NCBI GenBank assembly: GCA_903871875.1
Contig: CAIQIR010000054.1
Coordinates: forward strand, 80,801-144,800
DNA from: an uncultured Schlesneria sp.
GTDB taxonomy: Bacteria > Planctomycetota > Planctomycetia > Planctomycetales > Planctomycetaceae
Length of the DNA stretch: 64,000 nt
Direction: 5' to 3'
Part shown: positions 56,973 through 64,000 of the stretch, piece by piece
Layout: each line of letters begins with the position of its first letter
Position numbering within the stretch: position 1 is the stretch's first letter
Notes under the pieces: model-generated
The model's input: only the letters and a program-made list of their open reading frames with translations
Database searches by the model: none
Told to the model about the DNA's origin: nothing
Position numbers and translations under genes: made by a program

Positions 56973-57425
56973 CGCGGTGTTCGTCTCCTTGTCGAATGAC
57001 CACGTCTCTGAACGGAATTTAGCAATCGACGTCTCCTCTCCTGAGGACCAAAGGTCCAGCCAGTCCACCAGCCAGGGTCGCAGGCCTCCTGGCCGTAGGC
57101 CCTGGAACTGGACCGGAATAAAAAACAAAGGTCTGAAGGACCAGCCAGCTCCATTCAATCGTTCCCACAAATCGCCGCCCCGGGCATGCCCACGAACCGG
57201 TCGTTGGAATATTCCGAACCCTGTCCCTCGTGCCAGCCCACTCCAACCCCTGCGTTGGCGTTCGTCCCGCTTGGTCCTTCCCCCACGCCAAACCAAACAT
57301 GACCGGTGGCGGCAACGCCGCCGACGGAATATAAAACCAACTTGCCCGGATGATCGGCCCTCACGCGATCACCCGAATCCGCCTCCTTCATTTTGCCCAC
57401 GACACCGCCCGCATCGGATGACCGC
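56973..57425. repeat. 453-base intergenic region with short palindromes
   Basis: No gene supported. Between 57045 and 57135 there is a cluster of short inverted repeats: GGACCAAAGGTCC (57045-57057), GGCC/GGCC units near 57083-57102, GGTCC...GGACC combinations to about 57131. It is followed by an A-rich stretch (57116-57127). Might form a bent, multi-stem structure or act as a transcript-end element of the DUF1552 operon. Not a simple terminator. Confidence 0.4.
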
Positions 57426-58634
57426 ATGAAAAACGCCCCTGCCTCACGTCCCCTGGCGACGGATCCCGCCGTTCAACGCTTAACGTCGGTCGACGCCTAT
57501 CGCGGTTGGGTGATGCTGCTGATGATGGGCGAAGTCCTGCGCCTGAGAAATGTTTCCCAAGCCCTGCCCGACAGCAAGTTCTGGGCATTTCTGGCTCAAC
57601 AACAATCGCACGTCGCGTGGGTCGGTTGCCATCTGCACGATCTGATTCAACCATCGTTTTCGTTTCTGGTCGGCGTGGCGTTACCACTGTCATTACGCCA
57701 TCGCTCGGCCCAGGGGCAACCCCTGTGGCGCCGCACCCTGCACGCCGCCTGGCGAGCCCTGCTCCTGATCTGGTTAGGCGTCTTTCTCCGCTCGACGCAT
57801 GCCTCGCAAACCAATTGGACATTCGAAGACACGCTCTCGCAGATCGGGCTGGGATATCTGTTTCTGTACCTCTTGGCCCTGTGTTCCGTGCGAGTTCAAT
57901 GGGCGGCCCTGACCGTCATCCTGTTTGTCTACTGGCTCTGGTTCGCCACGTACCCGTTGCCCGGTCCCGATTTCGACTGGGCGAAAATCGGCGTCGACCC
58001 CAGCACCCGTCCGCTGACCGGTTTCGCCGCTCATTGGGGCCTGAACACGAATCCCGCCTGGGCCTTCGATGTCTGGTTCATGAATCTCTTTCCGCGGAAA
58101 GCCCCGTTCACGCACAATGGCGGCGGCTACTCGACGCTCAGTTTCATTCCCACGCTGGCCACGATGATCCTGGGCCTGCTCGCAGGAGGAGTCCTCTGCG
58201 GCGAGCGAACCACGCGAGCCAAGATCAACTGGCTGGTCATCGCCGGAGTGATCGGTCTGGCCAGCGGCTGGGGCCTGGACGCGGCGGGGATTTGTCCGAT
58301 CGTCAAAAAGATCTGGACGCCCAGTTGGGTCCTGTTCAGCGGCGGCTGGTGCTTTTTGATCCTGGCCGCCTTTTACGCGGCGATCGACGTGGCCCAATGT
58401 CGCAGTTGGTCATTTGTGTTCGTGGTGGTCGGCATGAATTCGATGGCCGCCTACCTGATCGCGCATCTGTGGGACGACTTCATCGGACGAGCACTGATCA
58501 CGCATCTGGGCGACGGCTGGACCAAAGCCTGCGGCGAAGCGTATCAGCCACTGGTCGGCGGCGCGGCGGTCCTGGCGGTCGAATGGTTGATCTTGCTGTG
58601 GATGTACCGTCGCAAGCTGTTCCTGCGAGTCTGA
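57426..58634 (+). CDS. HGSNAT/DUF5009-like membrane acyltransferase
   Basis: 402 residues with about ten hydrophobic segments. The N-terminal VQRLTSVDAYRGWVMLLMMG is the signature of the DUF1624/DUF5009 family, which includes heparan-alpha-glucosaminide N-acetyltransferase. His in WVGCHLHDLIQPSFSFLVGV and the long loop with NTNPAWAFDVWFMNLFPR are also family-like. Probably transfers an acetyl group across the membrane to a sugar or polysaccharide. Its presence alongside SGSH-like and iduronate-sulfatase-like enzymes in the same window may point to sulfated glycosaminoglycan-like substrates, which is inference. Confidence 0.85.
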   Translation: MKNAPASRPLATDPAVQRLTSVDAYRGWVMLLMMGEVLRLRNVSQALPDSKFWAFLAQQQSHVAWVGCHLHDLIQPSFSFLVGVALPLSLRHRSAQGQPLWRRTLHAAWRALLLIWLGVFLRSTHASQTNWTFEDTLSQIGLGYLFLYLLALCSVRVQWAALTVILFVYWLWFATYPLPGPDFDWAKIGVDPSTRPLTGFAAHWGLNTNPAWAFDVWFMNLFPRKAPFTHNGGGYSTLSFIPTLATMILGLLAGGVLCGERTTRAKINWLVIAGVIGLASGWGLDAAGICPIVKKIWTPSWVLFSGGWCFLILAAFYAAIDVAQCRSWSFVFVVVGMNSMAAYLIAHLWDDFIGRALITHLGDGWTKACGEAYQPLVGGAAVLAVEWLILLWMYRRKLFLRV

Positions 58635-58707
58635 CCCCGTACGTGCTTTCGCGCGACGTCATCCCCGTCCGGTTCCCCCGCGATCAAGCGATCCTCGGAT
58701 CTCGACC

Positions 58708-59034
58708 TTAGCGCGGTCTGTGCCAGCGGCACTGATCGCATTGAGGCGGCATCCCGGGGGCACACGGTCCGCGGTAATCGTAAATCTGACCGGGCACATA
58801 AGGGCCGGGCACTCGCAGACCCACGCCGGCATAGGACAGGCATTTGCATTGGTCACAGCGTCCACGGCCGCCGAGATAGAAATCGCCGCCGCCGCAATGC
58901 CCACTACGACAGCCCGAGAGATACGGCGAATTGATATCGCAGTCCTTCCCAGCCGACGCCTGATTCGGTGCGATCATCAGCAATATCGCGGCGGCCAATA
59001 CGCCGACCCCTGCCAGAAATCCGTTTCTTAGCAT
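58708..59034 (-). CDS. Small secreted Cys-rich protein
   Basis: 108 residues. Signal peptide to about residue 27 (ending QASAG). Mature protein is rich in Cys and Gly, with CDINSPYLSGCRSGHCGGGD, CDQCKCLSYAGVGL and CDQCRWHRPR, the last two being repeated CDQC motifs. No domain known. Similar in style to the secreted protein at 46938, but not clearly homologous. Two ATGs are adjacent (59037 and 59034). Confidence 0.75.
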   Translation of the reverse strand: MLRNGFLAGVGVLAAAILLMIAPNQASAGKDCDINSPYLSGCRSGHCGGGDFYLGGRGRCDQCKCLSYAGVGLRVPGPYVPGQIYDYRGPCAPGMPPQCDQCRWHRPR

Positions 59035-59381
59035 CATTCATCGCCTTGCTTCAGGTGAACCGCAGACTCATTCCGCGGCCGAATTGTCAGCCAACCCCGC
59101 ACAGACAGAGCATCCGGCAATGTCGGCAAAGTTGATCAACCTGTCCGACGCGAAACCCCGGTCTCAGCAGTCTGCTGACCCGCTATCAAATTTCCATCGG
59201 CAACGGCTGGCCTGGAAGCAGCGGATTTCCACGCCGGCAGTTCAAGATCAGAGAATTCATCCCGCAAAGCCGAAACAATCGGCTTTCCCGGCGAAGTTCC
59301 TCTGAGGCAGCTCAACAGCGGCCATTTCCCAGCGTGAATCAGGCGACTGGCTCCGTACCCCGTGCCTGTCCCTAGTGATGC
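59035..59381. other. 347-base region, at most a tiny ORF
   Basis: Divergent/convergent gap between the Cys-rich protein and the methyltransferase. A plus-strand frame, ATG at 59120 to the stop at 59305, could code 61 residues (MSAKLINLSDAKPRSQQ...), but it has no ribosome site and no homology that I recognise. I leave it as unsupported. Confidence 0.3.
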
Positions 59382-60626
59382 TCAAAGCGATCGTCGGTTG
59401 GACGGCGGATACGCGCGCCGGTACTTTTCGAATTCCTCTGGAAACAGCTCGTCGACGCCGAATGGGATACTGAATGCAAGGAGATCCTGGACGGTGACAT
59501 AGCTCGCCCCGGTTCCACGTTCCAGGAGTTTCCGCAGAACTTCACAACGAAGAACTACGCGCAGAGCGAGGAGAATCCGCAGGGACTCTGGCGCCCTTTG
59601 CGGTCGGATCAGTATCACGCAGTCACTGCATCGTCTCCCCTCCATTCCTCGGGAGGCACCCAAAGTGAAGGTGCAATTCCTTCCCACCCGAGAGAGTAGA
59701 AGGTCGCCGCTTTGGACCGCACGCCCAGATTGTCTATTTACTCTACCAACAGTGGTTAGCGCTCCGTTCCAAAAACATGGCAGAGCAGAATTAGTGTGGA
59801 CGGTGGCTCGGTCGGAAATCGGGCTCTCAACGTCCCCGCGGATAACGTCGGCGATTTCGGTAATACGCTGCCATTTGAATCGAGGTCGTTCCCGCATCGC
59901 TTCCATCGCCTGCGCCGCCTGATGGAAGCCGAAATCCAGCCGCCTTCCCTCAGCCGCTTCGCGCCATGGCAACAACAGATTGGCCGGCCGTGTAAGGTCG
60001 TGGTTCTGAAGCCGGATGGTACGGCGGTCAATAGATTTGTCGAATACGAACAAATACGTTCTCGCCTCGAGACGTGGGAAACTGCCCTTGGCAAGTTCGT
60101 GAACGAAACGAACGTTCCCGACCTCTTGAATTAATTTTCTGAGCCATACCGCGCGATCTGAAGAAATGATCGATGCCGGGAGGACGGACAGGAGTCGGCC
60201 GCCCTCTTTCAGCAGCCGAATACAACGCAGCAAAAATGCGACCTCCAGCGGAACGCGCCGACCGCCCCCGCAACCTGCACCAGTCTCATTCGTCGGGCAG
60301 ATCGGCACCGAAAAATTACGTTTTCCAAGGAATGGTGGGTTCGTAACGATCAGGTCGAATTTCGGTACGTGGAAATTCGCAGACCACTGGAGAAAATCCG
60401 CGTGAATCAAATCCACGGGTACATTCTTCAAGCGCCCTCGGACCTGATTTAGGCGCGAAGCGTTGATGTCTACCGCGGTAACCGTTGCCGAGTTCGACTC
60501 GATTCGATCTCGCAATTGCGAGATCAGCGCGCCATTGCCTGCTGAGGGTTCTAGTACCGACGCAAATCGACGCGGCGCGTGCCGCATTAGGACTGTGGCG
60601 ACCTGTTGAGGGGTATCGTATTCCAT
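59382..60626 (-). CDS. N6-adenine DNA methyltransferase with C-terminal target-recognition-like domain
   Basis: 414 residues. SAM-binding motif I SVLEPSAGNGALISQL near residue 25, motif IV NPPF near 97 in LIVTNPPFLGKRNF, which is the gamma-class adenine methyltransferase signature. The C-terminal ~170 residues (ITEIADVIRGDVESPISDRA, GDLLLSRVGRNCTF, LERGTGASYVTVQDLLAFSI) resemble the target-recognition domain of type I HsdS/type IIG proteins. No nuclease domain in this protein, and the neighbour is not a known nuclease. Compared with the neighbours the DNA looks less GC-biased. Located 12 bases after the preceding gene's stop. A stand-alone or defence-related methylase. Confidence 0.9.
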   Translation of the reverse strand: MEYDTPQQVATVLMRHAPRRFASVLEPSAGNGALISQLRDRIESNSATVTAVDINASRLNQVRGRLKNVPVDLIHADFLQWSANFHVPKFDLIVTNPPFLGKRNFSVPICPTNETGAGCGGGRRVPLEVAFLLRCIRLLKEGGRLLSVLPASIISSDRAVWLRKLIQEVGNVRFVHELAKGSFPRLEARTYLFVFDKSIDRRTIRLQNHDLTRPANLLLPWREAAEGRRLDFGFHQAAQAMEAMRERPRFKWQRITEIADVIRGDVESPISDRATVHTNSALPCFWNGALTTVGRVNRQSGRAVQSGDLLLSRVGRNCTFTLGASRGMEGRRCSDCVILIRPQRAPESLRILLALRVVLRCEVLRKLLERGTGASYVTVQDLLAFSIPFGVDELFPEEFEKYRRAYPPSNRRSL

Positions 60627-60638
60627 GGGCAACCACTA

Positions 60639-61472
60639 TTAGCGTCGTGCGTCGAAAATGTGCCAAGTGAGCGATTTGGCTGTCCGACCGTCCTTAGGCT
60701 TTGGGTGGTCGTAAATTAGACCAACATCCTCTTGCCCCAGCGCAAATAACAATGCCCCGATGCCATGTGGCTTCGTTCCAAGGGGAGCGACGAAAAACAC
60801 AGCGTTCGACGGTTTCGAACGGTACTCGGCAGTAAGGAGTTCGATGATCGATACGGGATTGTCTGCTGGACAAAAAAAAACGCCTCCGTCGATATGCCGA
60901 TCTTCGATCACGGGGACAATATTAGAGAACGAATTCATCTCCCACCCTGGAGTATACGCAGGGACACCAAAAACCACAGAACTGTCTCGTGCAATGATGT
61001 TCAGGGTTTCGAAGGCTCGCTCCAATCGTCCGCCTTCAAATCCGGCAAGAAACACCCCCCGTTGCTCCTGAACACCGTCCAAAAAGGGGGCTCGACCGGG
61101 AATGGCCTTGAAGCCAATTACTTCGGCTGAGAGGTCGAAGTCTCGCCTATCGGCTCCAGATGTCGCAGGTGGCTTAGTGTACTCCTTGGGTTCAACGTAC
61201 AAAAATACGATTCGCGGCACCCCTGCTTCCCAAGCCGCATGAGCCGCAACAAAGAGTTCCGCAAAGGATAGCGTTGTCGCCTCTAAGACGACCTCCGAAA
61301 CGTTCCGGCTTGCCACTAAATCGGCGAAATCGTCAACCGGCCAGCGAGCGCCACCCCATTCGATTTCAAGATCAACGGGATCGTACGTCAACACTTCGGG
61401 CTGAAACCCGAGCTCACGTAATGCCCCGATCGCAAGGCCCCCGCGAGCGTCAACTTGTTTACCTACGATCAC
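60639..61472 (-). CDS. Unknown protein paired with the DNA methyltransferase
   Basis: 277 residues, not recognised. Alternating hydrophobic strands and helices (VSEVVLEATTLSFAELFVAA, VPRIVFLYVEPKEYTKPP, SVVFGVPAYTPGWEMNSFSN, SNAVFFVAPLGTKPHGIGAL) suggest an alpha/beta Rossmann-like fold. No signal or membrane segment. The start is uncertain: GTG 61472 is the first usual start, but the frame stays open for about 22 codons upstream (sense reading RDVRASKIDDIGIPLVIVGK), so a non-ATG start or 5' loss is possible. Overlap-close to the methyltransferase, and likely co-functional with it. Could be a restriction, antirestriction or sensor component; nothing confirms this. Confidence 0.75.
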   Translation of the reverse strand: MIVGKQVDARGGLAIGALRELGFQPEVLTYDPVDLEIEWGGARWPVDDFADLVASRNVSEVVLEATTLSFAELFVAAHAAWEAGVPRIVFLYVEPKEYTKPPATSGADRRDFDLSAEVIGFKAIPGRAPFLDGVQEQRGVFLAGFEGGRLERAFETLNIIARDSSVVFGVPAYTPGWEMNSFSNIVPVIEDRHIDGGVFFCPADNPVSIIELLTAEYRSKPSNAVFFVAPLGTKPHGIGALLFALGQEDVGLIYDHPKPKDGRTAKSLTWHIFDARR

Positions 61473-62055
61473 GAGCGGAATTCCGATATCGTCGATTTTC
61501 GATGCACGGACATCGCGTAGTAATCGCAGTCATGTGATAGATCCCAGTGTTCCGACCACTCCCGAATGCCGACCAGACAGGGGGTGACGATTCCGACGGA
61601 ATGTCAGGATGAACAATTCTGGTCAGGTGTGAAGCATCATTTCATTGGATCTTCCAAACGTTTGGAAACAACAGGCAAACTGGCGCTGCGGAAAATTTTA
61701 TTTTCGCTATTTTGTCTTAGGTCGGCGTTTCGGTCGGGTGACGCGGGGCGAGACTGATGTGCAATTCCGAGTGTTCAGTGCAGACAGCTCAGTTCAGACA
61801 GTGGCGCGTCGCTGCCGGACCGGGAGGCGATTGTCCGGGGCCGATCCCTGTCTGAGTGAGCATCTGTCAGAACAAGCTGCTCAAGGTGTCCACGATGAAC
61901 ATCTTGGACAGGTACTTTTGGATCGTGAAAAATAGGAAGATGCTCAACATGTCCAAGATGCTCATCGGTGTGACGCCGTGGTGGTTTCTGCTGGGGCTTT
62001 GACGATCTGGCGAAACGGGTAACAAAAATCCCTCTTACAGAATGCAGGTGCCGCC
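61473..62055. other. 583-base intergenic region with an inverted repeat and a possible short peptide
   Basis: Upstream of the Gly-Gly-independent methylase pair and of the regulatory-domain protein. The inverted repeat GAACATCTTGGACA (61897-61910) and TGTCCAAGATGCTC (61950-61963) matches in 13 of 14 positions. A short plus-strand frame, ATG 61895 to TGA 62002, codes 35 residues (MNILDRYFWIVKNRKMLNMS...), partly hydrophobic. AAGATGCTCA is repeated at 61937 and 61955. May be a leader peptide or remnant of a mobile segment. Confidence 0.35.
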
Positions 62056-63921
62056 GTGACGAGTCTTTTTAGTCGAATAGCGGTGTTTGGCGTCCGGGTT
62101 CGTTCGATCAATGGTCGGCGGAATGTGCTCGGCGCGGGCGTGCTGCCGTTGGTGGTGGCGCTGTGTGTCTGGTCGTCGGCAATGTCGTCTCGCTCGTGGT
62201 CGGTCGTTGCGGAAGAGGTTCCGGCGAAGTCGGAGGACAAGAGTGGGACTGACCTGGCGGAAAAAGCGGTGGCGCAGGCGGTGAAACTGGCGGCTGACGA
62301 CCGGCGGATTCCGGGTGAGTTGCTCGTCGAGATTCAGCAATTACAAGATCCCTCCGATAAGTTGATTCGAACGGAGAATCTTCCCGAACGGATTCTGGCG
62401 TCCAACGGGAAAGCGGCGAAGCTGTTGACCGCGGCCGGGGTGAAGAAAGTGGCCAAGGATGAACTCGTCGGCCTCGTGATCGACGCCCACGGGCGGCCTA
62501 TGGCGGATGTTTCCGTCGATGCCAACAGCTGGTATCCCGGCAACGAAACCACCACTGACGAACAGGGGTTGTTTCGGTTGAAGGGCCTGGACGCTGCTCA
62601 GCACGTCGAATTACTCGTGACGAAACAGGGTTACTCGCCCCGCTTGATCATGACCAAGTCGACCGGACGAAAAGAATTCATCGTGATCTTGCGAGATCAG
62701 ACTTACTTTGAAGGGACGGTGCTGGGGGAGGACAAACAGCCGGTCAAAGGAGCCATCATCCATGCCTCGTGTGGGCCGTTTCAGCCCGATCCGGGTTATT
62801 CGATTGGCAGCGTGCCGTTCGAAGCGACCAGTGGTGATGACGGAAAGTTCCGGCTGTACGTCTTTCCGAATCAGTACGATTTCATGGTGTCCGCACCAGG
62901 TCGCGGGGCTGCGCGGCTGTCCGGGATCGCCGTCGAGCAAAACGAACATGTCGACGTGCCGATTCAACTGGAAAAAGGGATTCGTTTCGAAGCGATCGTC
63001 GTTGACAGTCAGACCGACCAACCGGTGGAAGGATTTGTTTTGTTCCGCTGGCAGCCACCCAAGATCATGGGCCGGTCCGATGCCGCTGGCAAGATCGTGC
63101 TGGATGACCTGTTTCCCGGGGCACTCGAATTCAATTGCGGTTCGGGTGACAAAAAATCAGAGAACGGGATGGAATTCTATCAACATGGATCGCTGGGCCG
63201 CTGGTGGTCGCCCGACGCGGTGAATGAACATCAACAGCGCCAGATCGATGATGCCGCCGCGAAATGGCAACGTAATTTCGATGACCTGACGTTTCAACTG
63301 CAGTCCGGGATGTTACCGGTGAAAATCGTCGTGGAACAAGGAGTGACGATTACCGGTCGCGTGACCGATCCGGCCGGGAATCCGGTGGAAGGCGCGACGG
63401 TCGCACCGGCGAAGACCGGTTCCGGGAACTCGTTGACCGGCGACACCCGGTACAGCGTTTCGACCGACAAGGATGGGCGGTATCACACCGTCATGCCGGC
63501 CAGTAACGACGCGGAATACAATCTGGTGGTGCATGACGGCAAGTACGAAGAATGGCGGAAATGGGCGAACGGAGTGTCCAAAGTATTCCAGACGAAGCCC
63601 GGTCAGGTGATCGACAATTTTGATCTGCAACTGACCGTTCCGGCCGTGATTCGTGGCAAGGTGACGTCGTTCGGCAAGCCAGTCGCAGGACGGGAAGTGC
63701 GGGCTCAGGATTTCGATAAGCTGGAAAATCGCTATTACGATCCGACGGTGACGACGGCGGCCGATGGGACGTACGAATTAAAATTTGTCCGGCCGGGCAA
63801 GCATTACGTTCAGGCCAAGCCGTTCTGGTACGACGACGCCGATCCGAAGGGTTCGTGCGTGGTCGAAGTCGAAGCGGGTGATACGCTGGAAGATGTCGAC
63901 TTCACGGTCGAGGGACAATAG
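62056..63921 (+). CDS. Carboxypeptidase-regulatory-domain (CarboxypepD_reg) secreted protein
   Basis: 621 residues; N-terminal hydrophobic signal/anchor at about residues 24-44. Repeated beta-sandwich units of the carboxypeptidase regulatory-like type: ELVGLVIDAHGRPMADVSVD with TTTDEQGLFRLKGLDAAQ; YFEGTVLGEDKQPVKGAIIH with GDDGKFRLYVFP; TITGRVTDPAGNPVEGATVA with TDKDGRYHTVMP; and VIRGKVTSFGKPVAGREVRA with AADGTYELKFVRPGK. The Gly-x-Val start and Asp-Gly-x-(F/Y) turn recur. Such proteins sit outside the cell or in the periplasm; no catalytic part. Start is GTG at 62056, with no strong SD. Confidence 0.85.
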   Translation: MTSLFSRIAVFGVRVRSINGRRNVLGAGVLPLVVALCVWSSAMSSRSWSVVAEEVPAKSEDKSGTDLAEKAVAQAVKLAADDRRIPGELLVEIQQLQDPSDKLIRTENLPERILASNGKAAKLLTAAGVKKVAKDELVGLVIDAHGRPMADVSVDANSWYPGNETTTDEQGLFRLKGLDAAQHVELLVTKQGYSPRLIMTKSTGRKEFIVILRDQTYFEGTVLGEDKQPVKGAIIHASCGPFQPDPGYSIGSVPFEATSGDDGKFRLYVFPNQYDFMVSAPGRGAARLSGIAVEQNEHVDVPIQLEKGIRFEAIVVDSQTDQPVEGFVLFRWQPPKIMGRSDAAGKIVLDDLFPGALEFNCGSGDKKSENGMEFYQHGSLGRWWSPDAVNEHQQRQIDDAAAKWQRNFDDLTFQLQSGMLPVKIVVEQGVTITGRVTDPAGNPVEGATVAPAKTGSGNSLTGDTRYSVSTDKDGRYHTVMPASNDAEYNLVVHDGKYEEWRKWANGVSKVFQTKPGQVIDNFDLQLTVPAVIRGKVTSFGKPVAGREVRAQDFDKLENRYYDPTVTTAADGTYELKFVRPGKHYVQAKPFWYDDADPKGSCVVEVEAGDTLEDVDFTVEGQ

Positions 63922-64000
63922 CGTCGCGGCGGATCTACCACTAAGTCAGTCGTGCCACTGCTTCTCGAAGCAGTGCTCTTTGAATTGAGAAACCGAACGA

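Noticed and set aside
59120..59305. 61-residue plus-strand ORF
   Set aside because: No ribosome site, no recognised homology, and it is flanked by genes in the opposite direction.
61566..61935. Short plus-strand ORFs beside the methyltransferase partner
   Set aside because: Sequence composition is not protein-like and no start signal is present; they overlap one another in different frames.

Overview
The window looks like a chromosomal piece of a planctomycete (Planctomycetota), close to the Planctomycetaceae/Gemmatales style of genome, although the genus cannot be told from sequence alone. The signs are several proteins built from families almost restricted to this phylum (Planctomycete cytochrome C/DUF1549/DUF1553, DUF1501, DUF1587-1592-1588-1585, DUF1552), four sulfatases in a row, many secreted proteins with N-terminal signals, few strong Shine-Dalgarno sequences and many GTG starts. 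No rRNA, tRNA, CRISPR array, integrase or recognisable insertion sequence was found.

Layout. 1-2.9 kb: folate branch enzyme PabB, a SlyX-like coiled coil and a cytoplasmic sulfite-oxidase-fold molybdoenzyme. 3.0-14.7 kb: a plus-strand catabolic island with an acid-sugar dehydratase of the enolase superfamily, a DapA/NanA-type aldolase lacking the usual Tyr, an esterase, a GntR/FCD regulator, a PSCyt/DUF1549/DUF1553 protein, its DUF1501 partner, a LamG plus dimethylformamidase-like protein and an MFS carrier. This reads as uptake, dehydration and retro-aldol cleavage of a sugar acid. 14.7-21.8 kb (minus): a PA14-containing PSCyt protein without a DUF1501 partner, a HEAT-repeat lipoprotein, KDPG aldolase and a conserved-looking unknown. 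22.2-27.7 kb (plus): a small membrane protein, ClpX, an unusual secreted trypsin-like protease/jelly-roll/SirB1/TPR fusion, and a GT4 glycosyltransferase.

28.3-38.3 kb (minus): in transcription order a sirtuin, McsA, McsB (protein-arginine kinase), a membrane protein, a solitary ParA, a 1491-residue PQQ-type beta-propeller protein and a polytopic membrane protein. 38.7-46.7 kb (plus): four different sulfatases, a HAD phosphatase and a cupin, probably for sulfated polysaccharide use. 46.9-51.7 kb (minus): a Cys/Gly-rich secreted protein and a two-gene unit made of a DUF4132 (MolR/YehI-type) giant and a 136-residue protein with a ubiquitin-like layout that ends exactly in Gly-Gly. 51.9-58.7 kb (plus): a membrane-anchored unknown, the DUF1587-1592-1588-1585 cytochrome protein with its DUF1552 partner, and an HGSNAT/DUF5009-like membrane acyltransferase. 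58.7-64 kb: another small Cys-rich secreted protein, an adenine-methyltransferase plus unknown-protein pair that looks like a transferred cassette, and a carboxypeptidase-regulatory-domain protein.

The best candidates for an undescribed system are the DUF4132/Gly-Gly protein pair (47878-51652), followed by the protease-SirB1 fusion (24291-26558), the methyltransferase/unknown pair (59382-61472) and the sirtuin-McsA-McsB protein-modification cluster (35789-38290). All protein family names are from recognition of motifs by eye; no database search was run.
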